A DNA stretch of 64,000 nucleotides from NCBI RefSeq assembly GCF_009363795.1, contig NZ_CP045420.1:2957001-3021000 (forward strand), read 5' to 3'. A program made the position numbers and the translations under genes. Below are positions 52,873-62,399 of this stretch, in pieces. The notes under the pieces are model-generated. The model made no database searches. It saw only the letters and a program-made list of their open reading frames with translations, and was not told the DNA's origin. Position 1 is the first letter of the stretch, and every line of letters begins with the position of its first letter. The stretch comes from Palleronia sp. THAF1 (GTDB lineage Bacteria > Pseudomonadota > Alphaproteobacteria > Rhodobacterales > Rhodobacteraceae).

Positions 52873-54213
52873 CTATTGCGAGATACGCGTGACCGAGATC
52901 AGATTCGGCAGCGCTTGGCTTATGGCTCGGTTGAACGACGTGATCGGCTGCGTCTCAATGAAGACGATATCGTTGGGGCGCATCTCGAACTGCGGTGCGA
53001 GCGCCAGGTTGATCGCGTTCGCCGCATTCAAGCGCCACGCCGTTACCGTGTCGCCACTAGCGCGGAGCACGTAGATCTCACGGGCATTGGCGGTCTCGGT
53101 CTCAAACCCTTCGGATGCAAACAGCACGTCCGCCAAGCTGGCCTGCCGCCCATAGGGCAGCGGGAACCTGGCTTGTGTCGCGACCTCTCCGGCGAGATAG
53201 ACGTAATCGCGATCTTCGCCGTCAAGTTCAGTCCGAGCACGGAAATTGTCGCGCTGCTCATTCAGGGCCGCGCGGCGCAAACCGATCTCTGTCTGCAGTT
53301 GCGACAGGGCCGCAGCCTGAGTCTGCTGCCGCAAGCCGATCACGTCAATTTGTTGCGAATAGAAGCGGAGCGCACGATCCAAATCGTAGGTCGTATCGAC
53401 GAACACCGCATCACCACCGGTCAACTGCGTATCCCGCAGTTCAGGACGCGCGAGGTACTGCTCATAGGGAATCTGATACAGGGTGCCATCGCGGTAGATG
53501 CGGATCGATGCGAACTCTTCATCAGGCGCGGTCACGCCGCCGGCACCCGCAATCGCCGTATCCAGTGTCAGATCGGTGATGGTGATCGGCAGGATCGCGG
53601 TCTGCGCAACCGCACCACCCACGACGACGCGCTGCGAGTTGAAATCGGCAATCTCCAGGCTGAAAGACGGGTTGAAACCGGCCTCGACCAGCGCCTGGAA
53701 CACGTTGGCTTCGGCCTCTTCCACGGTGGAACCGGCCACGTCGATCGTCCCAACGTCGGGGATTGAGATCGAGCCATCGTCACGGACCGTGTAGCCCTGC
53801 CGCTGATTTTGAGCAGCCAAGAGACCAGAGAGTTCTTCGACGGTGCTGGAAGCCGCTCGGGTGGCGATCAGGATCGAGTCGCCCACGCCAATCCGATACG
53901 GCCCGTTGTCGACCGGAGGCGGCAGGCGCAGGTCGGTCGGACGACGCTGTTCGTTTGGCACGAAGGGCGCGGCGGGGAGTCCGGAGACGCCAGCACCGGC
54001 ACTGCCGCCACCGGTCGCCTGATAGAAGACTTCCGGCAAAGTCTTGGGCGTGTAGGGCGCGTTATTGGCGATGGGAATCGTCTGAAGCGTGATCTGCGTG
54101 ACTTCGACGTTGGCAGAGGTGTTCCGCAGGCCCACAGCAGGATCGATATAGCTGATACCGCATCCCGACATGGATACGACGATCGCCAAGGCTCCGAGAA
54201 TACCACGCTTCAT
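52873..54213 (-). CDS. Wza-type polysaccharide export lipoprotein
   Basis: 446 residues from the ATG at 54213. A lipoprotein signal ends at VSMSGC (Cys about 18). A Poly_export domain begins PYRIGVGDSILIATRAAS, continues GYTVRDDGSISIPDVGTIDVAG, and is followed by two SLBB-type repeats (VVVGGAVAQTAILPITI and VYLAGEVATQARFPLPYGRQ). Between the second repeat region and residue 330 is a coiled-coil-like stretch (SQLQTEIGLRRAALNEQR). It would form the outer-membrane or periplasmic export channel for a surface polysaccharide. No Wzc-type kinase is next to it. Confidence 0.88.
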   Translation of the reverse strand: MKRGILGALAIVVSMSGCGISYIDPAVGLRNTSANVEVTQITLQTIPIANNAPYTPKTLPEVFYQATGGGSAGAGVSGLPAAPFVPNEQRRPTDLRLPPPVDNGPYRIGVGDSILIATRAASSTVEELSGLLAAQNQRQGYTVRDDGSISIPDVGTIDVAGSTVEEAEANVFQALVEAGFNPSFSLEIADFNSQRVVVGGAVAQTAILPITITDLTLDTAIAGAGGVTAPDEEFASIRIYRDGTLYQIPYEQYLARPELRDTQLTGGDAVFVDTTYDLDRALRFYSQQIDVIGLRQQTQAAALSQLQTEIGLRRAALNEQRDNFRARTELDGEDRDYVYLAGEVATQARFPLPYGRQASLADVLFASEGFETETANAREIYVLRASGDTVTAWRLNAANAINLALAPQFEMRPNDIVFIETQPITSFNRAISQALPNLISVTRISQ

Positions 54214-54411
54214 ATTACAACCCGCCAGGTTCAGTGCATGTCGGTAACTTCGGGCACAACGGCAAACGCCAAATGGTGACACGCGACCGACTTAATTCAG
54301 CCCGGTTGTAGTGATCACGAACGGCGGACTGCAACGCCTGCTGTCGGCAGATCGGCCCCGGATGCAGGAACGATGCGAAATTGCCACGCGGAGACCCGCC
54401 GAAATCAGGCC

Positions 54412-55971
54412 TTAGAAGCCGCTGACGGGGGGTTGATAGGTGAAGGTCACGCCCACTTGGGTCTCACCTGCGACCAGCGATCCGATGCCACTACGGCCAG
54501 AGGCGTTGGTAGCGTAGATGTCGATGGCCGAGATCGCTTCCCGGAAGGTACGGCGCAGGCCGAAGGCATAAATGTCGTCGGCACCGCTATCGCGGAAGGT
54601 AACTTCGGACAACAGCTTCACCCGGTCGGTCAGGTCAAAGCCCAAGCCGATGCCCGCACCGTAAAGCTCTTCGTCGCCGAAGACCGCCGCCTTGGGGTTC
54701 AGTGTAACATCGGCACGCTCGCCAAGATCCTTACGCACGGCCGCTTCGGCGAAGAACACGCCTACGGTCGGGGCGCTGAAATCGCGACCGAACATCACCC
54801 GCGCACCCAAGCTGAACGGGTCGCCTTCGGCCTCTGCCATCGCCTGATATCGAACGCCGACCCCGTAGCGAACGTCCTCTTCGGCTTCGGCGCGGAACTC
54901 TTCCGCATCTTCGAGGGCGTAATCTTCGAACGTGAATTCGACCTGGAAGTCCGGATCTGGCGAGATGAACGCCTCGATCCGGGCATTCCCGCTGGAGCCA
55001 TAGGATGCCGAGAACCGCGCCTCGTTTGATCCGATGGTCGCAGGGCCGATCAGCGTGATTCCATCCCCGAACGTCAGAACCTTGTCAGACGCCGCGACCT
55101 TCGTGCCGTAGCGCGGAATGTTGAAGCGCTTGCCCGACGGGATCAGCGACAGCGACGCGCCGTAGACGACATCGTCACTCGCGGTGAAGGCGGTCACGTC
55201 GTCCAGCAGCGGTGTATCGGAGTAACCGTTGGTGACGAAAACGCTTGCGGCCAGTTGCGGCGTCAGAGCGTATTGTGCGCCCAACGTCAGGATCGTGTCC
55301 TCGTCGCCTTCAATGCCATCGTCTATCTCGCGGAACAGCTTCTTCGCGCTACCCCAGAAGAGGAAGCGGTCGGATGGTTGCCAACCAAGACCAAGGGCAA
55401 CAAATCCGCGATCGCCCAGCGCGGGAAGGCCTTGGATTTCGTCAGGGAGGGATGTGTATCCCAGCTCGCCATTGGCGAACACGCGATCGGTCAAGCGGTA
55501 GGTGCCGGGCAGCGAAAGCGTTGCGCCCACCACGTCTTCCTTCTCAGACCCGTCGAAACCGTAGCGGAAGTAGGTGACGTTCCCCTCGATAGCCATTGCA
55601 TACCGCGACGTTTCGACCAAGCGGTACTTCATATTCAGACCAGCCGCACCGAGCGAGAAGTTTTGCGCCCGTCCCAGGAACGGCTCACCCAATGGATCAT
55701 CGAAGACGGAACCGCTGAAGCCCAGCTGGAACGGCCAGTATCCCCGCGCGCTGACCGTGCCGTCATAAACCTGCGTGCCGGTACCGGAACCTTGGCCCTC
55801 GGGCTGACGCGTGCCGATGACCAAGCGGTTGGTCGCTTGGGGCTGCAGGTACCCCGTCGACATGCCTGGCACGTTCGTCGGTACGAGCGCGAAAGGCTCC
55901 GCCGGAGTTTCAGCCATGGCCTGGCCTGTCATCAGGGCAATAGTGGCGACGGCAAACGTGCGGAGCATCAT
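54412..55971 (-). CDS. Predicted outer-membrane beta-barrel protein
   Basis: 519 residues from ATG ATG at 55971. The signal peptide (MMLRTFAVATIALMTGQAMA) is followed by many amphipathic strands (for example GFVALGLGWQPSDRFLFWG, RISFGRDFSAP-like turns) and a C-terminal end QVGVTFTYQPPVSGF with aromatic positions, as in autonomous beta-barrels. I do not recognise a named family. The Wza-like gene is the next gene downstream, 198 nt away on the same strand, so a role in surface polysaccharide export or anchoring is suggested by position. The 198-nt gap has no gene. Confidence 0.7.
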   Translation of the reverse strand: MMLRTFAVATIALMTGQAMAETPAEPFALVPTNVPGMSTGYLQPQATNRLVIGTRQPEGQGSGTGTQVYDGTVSARGYWPFQLGFSGSVFDDPLGEPFLGRAQNFSLGAAGLNMKYRLVETSRYAMAIEGNVTYFRYGFDGSEKEDVVGATLSLPGTYRLTDRVFANGELGYTSLPDEIQGLPALGDRGFVALGLGWQPSDRFLFWGSAKKLFREIDDGIEGDEDTILTLGAQYALTPQLAASVFVTNGYSDTPLLDDVTAFTASDDVVYGASLSLIPSGKRFNIPRYGTKVAASDKVLTFGDGITLIGPATIGSNEARFSASYGSSGNARIEAFISPDPDFQVEFTFEDYALEDAEEFRAEAEEDVRYGVGVRYQAMAEAEGDPFSLGARVMFGRDFSAPTVGVFFAEAAVRKDLGERADVTLNPKAAVFGDEELYGAGIGLGFDLTDRVKLLSEVTFRDSGADDIYAFGLRRTFREAISAIDIYATNASGRSGIGSLVAGETQVGVTFTYQPPVSGF

Positions 55972-56432
55972 GTGTATCCAAAGCTGACTTTGGTCTACAA
56001 TTAGATCATAGCACACGCGCGCTGAACCCCAGCCGAACCGAGATGCGATCTACGCCGCGCGATGCGTTGCAAGAAAGAACCATTCCCCAAGCCGGCGGGC
56101 CGAACGCTCGAAAACTGGTGTTTCTGCAAGTATCAGATTGCCCACGACTCAACCTGAAGACGTATCTCGTTTGAAAACAGGCGACATGCATCCGGAAACC
56201 GCGAGATTCGCGCACAAAGCTTGACCGGAATAGGCTCCCCGGTGCAAGCACCGCGTGGCGATTCGTGGGCGACGGGTGCATAGCTTTTCTGCTTGAGACA
56301 GGATGCGTGAGGCTGTGGTCGTCACGCTAAACATTTCGATGCTTTGCAAAGAGCAGTTTCCACAGAACGCGATGGGTTTGAACCAGTCGATTATTTTCAC
56401 GGGGATCATGGTCCATCCTCACGGAGGCAGGA
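55972..56432. other. 461-nt divergent intergenic region of the polysaccharide locus
   Basis: No protein-like frame is found. The region drives genes in both directions (barrel protein leftward, WbpM-like operon rightward) and is more AT-rich than its surroundings, especially 56140-56180 and 56320-56400. GGAGGCAGGA directly precedes the ATG at 56433. No clear operator or palindrome could be picked out by eye. Confidence 0.5.
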
Positions 56433-58334
56433 ATGTATAATCGCCTGATCCAGATGCCGCGTCGCTTTAAGCGCGCGATCTTGCTGGGAATAGATGTCGC
56501 GCTCGCGCCCGTCTCACTGGGTCTGGCCTTGGCCTTGCGCTACGGGATGACCTCCCCGTGGTCGCTATTGCTCGACTACCTGACGATCTTCGGTGTCGTG
56601 ACGGCGACGGCTCCCCTGGTGGTCATTCTCTTGGGCGTTCACCGCATCAAGCTGGAAAACCTGGAAGTTCGCGCCATAGGAATGCTTGCAATGTCAGCGG
56701 TCCTGCTAGGGGTCACCGCAATAACTGCAAGCTATCTTTTCAACGCGGGCACTCCGCGAAGCGTCCCTTTGATCTTCGCGGTCTTGTACTTTGTCTTGTG
56801 CCTGGCCGCGCGCTCTTTCCTGCTGGTCATCCTGAACCTGCTGTCGGAAACACGCGGCCAAAGACAACGCGCTGTCATCTATGGTGCAGGTTCGGCCGGC
56901 ATCCAGATCGCAGCCGCTTTGCGCGCCTCGAACACCCTGCGGCCAATCATGTTTGTGGATGACAGCCCGTCCCTACAAGGACTGCAGATCGCGGGCCTGC
57001 GGGTTCGGCGGCCATCCGAGTTGAAAACGCTTGTCGCGCGGCATCGGATCGACATCGTCGTCCTTGCGCTGCCCACAATCGACGCCGGTCGCCGCGAAAC
57101 GATCGTGCGAGAGATCGGCGCGCTCGACGTCGCCGTGAAGATGCTGCCAAGCCATGCCGAACTTCTGGAGCGTGGTGGGATCGAGGAAAAGCTGCGGCCA
57201 GTCGTTCCCGACGACCTTCTGGGGCGCGACAAGGTCGATCTGAATGTGCCGGAAGTCGCCAGAGCCTATGACGGACGCAACGTGATGGTCACGGGGGCCG
57301 GCGGCTCTATCGGATCAGAGCTGTGCCGTCAGCTTCTGGACTGCCGACCACGCCGGATCATCCTTTTCGAGCACTCTGAATTCGCGCTGTACCAGATCGA
57401 CCAAGAGTTGCGCGCCATGCTGCCCGCCGGGTCTGCTATCGAGATCTGCACCCGCATGGGGTCCGTCACCAACCCCGCGCGGGTGCGCACCGTGATCCGT
57501 GAGCAGGACGTTAACTTCATCCTGCACGCCGCTGCCTACAAGCACGTGCCGCTGGTGGAGGAAAACGAACTGGAGGGCGCGCGCAACAACATGCTGGGCA
57601 CCAGCATCGTTGCCGAGGCGGCCATCGCAGCAGGCGTAAAGCGTTTCGTTCTTGTCTCTACCGACAAGGCGGTGCGACCAACCAACGTCATGGGCGCGAC
57701 CAAACGGCTGGCAGAGATGGTCATTCAGGACCTTCAGACCCGCACATCCAGCACCAAGTTCGCGATGGTGCGCTTCGGCAATGTGCTGGGCTCTTCGGGG
57801 TCGGTCCTGCCGCTGTTCCAACGGCAGATCGAACGTGGGGGTCCCGTCACGGTCACGCACCCCGATGTGACGCGGTTCTTCATGACCATCCCCGAGGCCG
57901 CGCGTCTGGTTCTGCTGGCCGGAGCGTTCGCGGAAGGTGGGGATGTGTTTGTGCTGGATATGGGCCGCCCCATGCGCGTGATGGATATCGCGCGCCGCCT
58001 GATCGAACTGTCCGGGCGGCAGGTAAAAGGCCCGGGCACACCCGATGGAATCGCCATCGAAGTGACCGGGCTGCGGCCCGGCGAAAAGCTGTTCGAAGAA
58101 CTGTTGATCGACGAAGCCAGCGTGACCGCCACTCCACATCCGAAGATCATGCGGGCCAAGGAAGAGCGTCTGTCCCAGATCGAAACGGCAGCGATGATCC
58201 GCGGCGTATCCGCGTCGCTCGACTCCGGCGACTCCAGGGGGCTTCGTCGGATCATCAGCAGATACGTGCGCGGTTTCAGCTGTTCGGTTGCCCAAGAAGA
58301 AACCAAAGTGGAGGCCGTCGGTGCCAAAGACTAA
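56433..58334 (+). CDS. Membrane-anchored nucleotide-sugar 4,6-dehydratase (WbpM/CapD type)
   Basis: 633 residues. Four N-terminal membrane helices (about 15-125) precede a CoA-binding-like Rossmann domain (AVIYGAGSAGIQIAAALRASN) and a C-terminal SDR domain. The second Rossmann motif is MVTGAGGSIGSELCRQLL. The catalytic region reads RFVLVSTDKAVRPTNVMGATKR, with Thr-Asp-Lys and the Met/Lys typical of the WbpM/FlaA1 group rather than a Tyr-based site. It would make UDP-4-keto-6-deoxy-GlcNAc or a related sugar. The next gene starts 14 nt inside its end, with the GGAGG site inside this frame. Confidence 0.93.
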   Translation: MYNRLIQMPRRFKRAILLGIDVALAPVSLGLALALRYGMTSPWSLLLDYLTIFGVVTATAPLVVILLGVHRIKLENLEVRAIGMLAMSAVLLGVTAITASYLFNAGTPRSVPLIFAVLYFVLCLAARSFLLVILNLLSETRGQRQRAVIYGAGSAGIQIAAALRASNTLRPIMFVDDSPSLQGLQIAGLRVRRPSELKTLVARHRIDIVVLALPTIDAGRRETIVREIGALDVAVKMLPSHAELLERGGIEEKLRPVVPDDLLGRDKVDLNVPEVARAYDGRNVMVTGAGGSIGSELCRQLLDCRPRRIILFEHSEFALYQIDQELRAMLPAGSAIEICTRMGSVTNPARVRTVIREQDVNFILHAAAYKHVPLVEENELEGARNNMLGTSIVAEAAIAAGVKRFVLVSTDKAVRPTNVMGATKRLAEMVIQDLQTRTSSTKFAMVRFGNVLGSSGSVLPLFQRQIERGGPVTVTHPDVTRFFMTIPEAARLVLLAGAFAEGGDVFVLDMGRPMRVMDIARRLIELSGRQVKGPGTPDGIAIEVTGLRPGEKLFEELLIDEASVTATPHPKIMRAKEERLSQIETAAMIRGVSASLDSGDSRGLRRIISRYVRGFSCSVAQEETKVEAVGAKD

Positions 58335-59337
58335 TGAGCGCGTCCTGATCACAGGCGGAACCGGCTCTTTCGGGAAAACGATGCTGCGTGCCTTGCTCGA
58401 CGAGGGCGTTCAGGAGATCCGCATCCTCAGCCGCGACGAAGAGAAACAGGACGCCCTGCGCAATGATCTGCGAGACGATCGGGTGCGCTACTATATCGGC
58501 GACATCAGGGATCGCGACGCGGTTGAGCGGGCTGTCATGGGCGTCGATTCAATTTTTCACGCCGCCGCGCTGAAGCAGGTCCCGTCCTGCGAGTTCTTTC
58601 CGCACGAGGCAGTGCGCACCAATATCATCGGCTCCGAGAACGTGATCCGCGCGGCCATCCGCGCCGAGGTCGGTAGCCTTGTCTGCCTGTCCACCGACAA
58701 GGCCGTCTTCCCCGTCAACGCGATGGGAATGTCGAAGGCCATGATGGAAAAGGCGGCGCAGGCGGCCGCGCGTGATCTGGGCGACGGTGCCGCCACAACG
58801 ATCTCCTGCGTGCGCTACGGAAATGTCATGTATTCGCGAGGCTCGGCGATCCCGCTGTTCGTGCGCCAGATCAAGTCGGGTCAGCCGATCACCGTGACAG
58901 AGCCGACCATGACGCGTTTCCTGATGCCCTTGCGGGACTCGGTCTCCTTGGTCCGCTACGCCTTTGACCATGCCAACCAAGGCGATCTGTTCATAAAGAA
59001 AGCGCCAGCCTCCACGATCATCGATCTGGTCGAAGCAATGAAACAGCTTTTTAACGCACCGGATCACCCCGTCGAAGTGATCGGCTGGCGGCATGCTGAA
59101 AAGCTATACGAAACACTCGCAAGTGCTCAGGAGTTAACTCAGTCCGAGGATATGGGCGATTACCACCGCATCCGGATGGACACGCGGAACCTGAACTACA
59201 AGGCGTATTTCAGCGAAGGCGATGAGCGCACGCACACCTTCGAAGACTACCACTCGCACAACACCGAACGGCTGGATATAGACGGCATCAAATCACTGCT
59301 GCTCAGCCTTCCCGAAATTCAAGCTGAATTGGCTTGA
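58321..59337 (+). CDS. capE: UDP-GlcNAc 4,6-dehydratase/5-epimerase (CapE/WbjB/FnlA type)
   Basis: 338 residues from the GTG at 58321, chosen for GGAGG at 58310-58314 with 6-nt spacing. The Rossmann motif is LITGGTGSFGKTML, followed by RILSRDEEKQDALRN and HAAALKQVPSCEFFPHEAVRTN. The active region is CLSTDKAVFPVNAMGMSKAMMEK. It matches the short CapE-like enzymes that turn UDP-GlcNAc into the 4-keto-6-deoxy sugar with 5-epimerisation, first step to UDP-L-FucNAc. CapF and CapG homologues follow, which supports this over the general dehydratase. Confidence 0.93.
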   Translation: MPKTNERVLITGGTGSFGKTMLRALLDEGVQEIRILSRDEEKQDALRNDLRDDRVRYYIGDIRDRDAVERAVMGVDSIFHAAALKQVPSCEFFPHEAVRTNIIGSENVIRAAIRAEVGSLVCLSTDKAVFPVNAMGMSKAMMEKAAQAAARDLGDGAATTISCVRYGNVMYSRGSAIPLFVRQIKSGQPITVTEPTMTRFLMPLRDSVSLVRYAFDHANQGDLFIKKAPASTIIDLVEAMKQLFNAPDHPVEVIGWRHAEKLYETLASAQELTQSEDMGDYHRIRMDTRNLNYKAYFSEGDERTHTFEDYHSHNTERLDIDGIKSLLLSLPEIQAELA

Positions 59338-59365
59338 TCAGAACCACCAAAGAGGTGCCTATCCA

Positions 59366-60133
59366 ATGTCGTCGCAGCCTGCAGCCCCGGTCGAAAACCA
59401 GAAATCCCTTGCTCTTCGCATTAAGGGAGCGATCGGTCACAAAGCTTGGCGTCACGTCACGCGCCCAGTTGCTTGGGCGCTGAATAAGGTTCCGCAGACA
59501 ACGCTCTATTCTGCCGGCGTAAAGCTACGGCGCACCAGCTTTCCCTATAGCGTGCTGTCTGATGGCGACGTTGCAATTCAGGTCGGCGCGCCGCGCGACT
59601 TGCTGAAGGTGGGGCGAATACGCGCCGTCTATTTCGCGATGATGGTCGGTCCGCGCGGTCGGTTGTTTATTTTCGAACCCGAACCCAACAGCGCTGCCGA
59701 CATGGAAGCCTATTTGAAAAAGGCCGGTCTTGCGGATCGTGTGACCGTGATCGCCAAGGGGTGCTGGACCGAAGAGCGCGTGCTGCGCTTCTGGTCAAAT
59801 CCCAATCACGCCGCATCCAACCTGCTGGAAGACGTATCCGAATGGGACGAGGCCGAGTTGCGCGAGCGCGGCTACCAGCCCAGCGAAGTTCCGGTGACGA
59901 CCATAGACAAAGCATTGTCGGAGGCTGGGGTAACGAAGGTTCGGCTGATCAGTGTTACCACCAACGGATCGGAAGAACAGATTCTGCAAGGCGCGACCGA
60001 CACTCTTTCGCGAACCGAGTACGTCGCTCTGGCAGACACCGGTCCAGAAATTCATGCGCTTTCCGAACGTTTCGGTTTCCAGAATGTGGCCATTGACGAC
60101 CGGGGCTTTACCTCGCGTCGCTCCGAAGGCTAG
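59366..60133 (+). CDS. FkbM-like methyltransferase, motif-degenerate
   Basis: 255 residues. The SAM-binding part is recognisable by position: VLSDGDVAIQVGAPRDLL, GPRGRLFIFEPEPNSAADME, then VPVTTIDKALSEAG and QILQGATDTLSRTEYV. In ordinary FkbM proteins the stretch before the last helix reads IKIDVEGAE; here it is LISVTTNGSEEQ, without the DVEG motif. The DVGAN motif is replaced by QVGAPRD. It may be a methyltransferase with an altered site or may have lost catalysis. It lies 28 nt after capE and 5 nt before capF, inside the UDP-L-FucNAc gene set. Confidence 0.8.
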   Translation: MSSQPAAPVENQKSLALRIKGAIGHKAWRHVTRPVAWALNKVPQTTLYSAGVKLRRTSFPYSVLSDGDVAIQVGAPRDLLKVGRIRAVYFAMMVGPRGRLFIFEPEPNSAADMEAYLKKAGLADRVTVIAKGCWTEERVLRFWSNPNHAASNLLEDVSEWDEAELRERGYQPSEVPVTTIDKALSEAGVTKVRLISVTTNGSEEQILQGATDTLSRTEYVALADTGPEIHALSERFGFQNVAIDDRGFTSRRSEG

Positions 60134-60138
60134 TTGTC

Positions 60139-61263
60139 ATGAGGCGCATCGTTGTCACGGGAGCCGCCGGTCTGATCGGCTGGCACGCGCAAGCGCGACT
60201 GCACGCAGCGAATTGTGCGGCTTCCTTCCACGGCGACGAAAAACCTTATGATATCATAGCCCTGAACCGAAGCGCGTACAACAACGATGCGATCTTGCGC
60301 AACGCGTTGATCGGGGCGGATGCGGTCTTGCATTTCGCAGGTGTGAACCGTGCGCCTGATGACGACGTCGAGACCCAGAATCCAGCGATTGCGCATCGAC
60401 TGTTGGCCGCCTGCCGTGAAAGTGGCGCAACTCCCCATATCGTCTACGCCAATTCCACCCACTCCACGTCCAACACGCCCTACGGGCGCGGCAAGCGCCA
60501 TGCTGGAGACGTGCTGTCGAACGGACCGGGAGGCTACACCGATTTGGTGCTGCCTCACATCTTCGGAGAGGGCGCTCGGCCCTTCTATAACAATGTTACC
60601 GCAACCCTGATCCATCAGATCTTGGCGGAAGAAACGCCTGATCTGAACCCTGACGGACGCGTCAGTCTGGTGCACGCGGGTGATGCCGCCCAAGCCGCTA
60701 TCGACGCCGCGCTGATTGGAACCTCAGGCCGGGTCGCGCCCGAAGGACGTGAAATCGGCGTGCCTGCGCTGTTCGAGAAGCTGACAGCCTTCCATGCCTC
60801 TTATCTTGCGAACATTGTGCCAGACGTGTCGGATCCGTTCGACCTGGCGCTGTTCAACAGCTATCGCGCCGCCAGTTATCCGGAGCGATGGCCGCGCCCC
60901 ATGAAGTTGAACACCGACGCGCGTGGCACTCTGTTCGAAGCCGTGAAGGGCGGTGGTGGCGGCCAGACATTCCTCTCCACGACAAAACCCGGCATCACGC
61001 GTGGCAATCACTTCCATCTCCACAAAGTCGAGCGCTTCCTTGTCGTTCAAGGAGAAGCGGTGATCCGCGTTCGACGGGTCCTTGATGAAGAAATGTGGGA
61101 GTATCGAGTCAGCGGGGATGCGCCTGCTGCGGTAGATATGCCGACGCTACACACCCATTCCATCGAGAATATCGGCGATACCGACCTTCTTACGCTGTTC
61201 TGGACGCACGACCTGTTCAACCCTGCAACCCCCGACACTTACGCCGACAAGGTACTTGCATGA
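60139..61263 (+). CDS. capF: UDP-L-FucNAc pathway reductase/epimerase (CapF/WbjC/FnlB type)
   Basis: 374 residues in two domains. The N-terminal SDR domain (VVTGAAGLIGWHAQ, FAGVNRAPDD, YANSTHSTSNTPYGRGKRHAG) reduces the C4 keto group. The C-terminal cupin domain (ITRGNHFHLHKVERFLVVQG) carries the zinc-binding histidines of CapF and epimerises at C3. That fusion is diagnostic of CapF. The SDR site has S-x-x-Y-G-R-G-K, a normal Tyr/Lys pair. Its stop overlaps the start of the 2-epimerase gene (ATGA). Confidence 0.93.
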   Translation: MRRIVVTGAAGLIGWHAQARLHAANCAASFHGDEKPYDIIALNRSAYNNDAILRNALIGADAVLHFAGVNRAPDDDVETQNPAIAHRLLAACRESGATPHIVYANSTHSTSNTPYGRGKRHAGDVLSNGPGGYTDLVLPHIFGEGARPFYNNVTATLIHQILAEETPDLNPDGRVSLVHAGDAAQAAIDAALIGTSGRVAPEGREIGVPALFEKLTAFHASYLANIVPDVSDPFDLALFNSYRAASYPERWPRPMKLNTDARGTLFEAVKGGGGGQTFLSTTKPGITRGNHFHLHKVERFLVVQGEAVIRVRRVLDEEMWEYRVSGDAPAAVDMPTLHTHSIENIGDTDLLTLFWTHDLFNPATPDTYADKVLA

Positions 61264-62399
61264 CCAAACTGAAGGTGATGACGATCCTGGGCACTCGGCC
61301 AGAGATTATCCGGTTGGCCCGAGTAATGGACAGGTTGGATCGATATACCGACCACATCATAGTCCATACCGGACAGAACTGGGACTATGAGCTGAACGAA
61401 GTCTTTTTCGAGGATCTGGGCGTGCGCAGGCCGGATCACTTTCTTGGCGTTGGTGGCGGCACTCTGGGGGAAACGCTGGGCGGTATCCTCTCTAAGACAG
61501 AAACCGTATTGGCCGACGAGAAGCCCGACGCTGTCCTGATCCTTGGTGACACGAACTCTGCAATCTCGGCAATCATGGCGCGACGCATGAGGATCCCGGT
61601 CTACCATATGGAGGCGGGCAACAGATCCTTCGACCGCAACGTGCCGGAGGAAACGAACCGGCGGCTGGTCGATCACATCGCTGACTTCAACCTCGTCTAC
61701 ACTGAGCATGCGCGTCGACATCTTCTGTCAGAGGGGCTGGAGCATCGGCGTATCAACCTGACCGGCAGCCCCATGCGCGAGGTGCTGGAGCATTACCGCG
61801 ACCGGATCGAAGCATCAGATGTACTTGAACGGTTGGGATTGAAGCGACGCGGCTACTTCATCGTATCGTTGCACCGCGAAGAGAACGTAGACAGTCCCGA
61901 GCGTCTGACCGCGCTGGTAGAGACGTTGAACGCGTTGGCAGAACGGCACGACATGCCGGTGATCGTGTCTACGCATCCGCGCACACGAAAGCGGCTGGAC
62001 GCTTTGGATGTTGGGTTCGATCCGCGTATCCAGTGGTCCAAACCGTTCGGCTTCCACGACTATAACGCACTGCAGATGAACGCCTTTTGCGCGATCTCCG
62101 ACTCGGGCACGATTGCAGAGGAAGCATCGATCCTCGGCTTTCCTGCAATCACCCCGCGCGACGCAATCGAGCGGCCCGAGGGGCTGGACGTCGGCTGCCT
62201 GATCATGACCGGCCTCGACCGCGACACAATCCTCTCGGGCGTCGTCGCAATCACCCAAGCCTTTGCAGAGCGAGAGGCTCGTGACCTGCCGCATTCCGTA
62301 CCGGCAGACTACTGTGTCGCCAATACGTCCGAGCGGGTCGTCAATCTGATCCTCGGCACGGCACGCTTGTCGAACCAGTGGGACGGGATCCGCAGCTGA
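61260..62399 (+). CDS. capG: UDP-N-acetylglucosamine 2-epimerase family (CapG/WbjD/FnlC type)
   Basis: 379 residues. The fold and site are shown by VMTILGTRPEIIRLARVMD, HTGQNWDYELNEVFFEDLG, ILGDTNSAISAIMARRM, YHMEAGNRSFDRNVPEETNR (catalytic Asp/Glu) and CAISDSGTIAEEASILGFPAI. In this operon it is best read as the last step of UDP-L-FucNAc synthesis (2-epimerisation of the L-talo product), rather than as WecB of enterobacterial common antigen. It is coupled to capF (ATGA) and to the glycosyltransferase (TGATG). Confidence 0.93.
   Translation: MTKLKVMTILGTRPEIIRLARVMDRLDRYTDHIIVHTGQNWDYELNEVFFEDLGVRRPDHFLGVGGGTLGETLGGILSKTETVLADEKPDAVLILGDTNSAISAIMARRMRIPVYHMEAGNRSFDRNVPEETNRRLVDHIADFNLVYTEHARRHLLSEGLEHRRINLTGSPMREVLEHYRDRIEASDVLERLGLKRRGYFIVSLHREENVDSPERLTALVETLNALAERHDMPVIVSTHPRTRKRLDALDVGFDPRIQWSKPFGFHDYNALQMNAFCAISDSGTIAEEASILGFPAITPRDAIERPEGLDVGCLIMTGLDRDTILSGVVAITQAFAEREARDLPHSVPADYCVANTSERVVNLILGTARLSNQWDGIRS

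Noticed and set aside
56006-56281. A 91-codon reverse frame in the divergent polysaccharide promoter region
   Set aside because: No ribosome site, no plausible domain, and composition like non-coding sequence.
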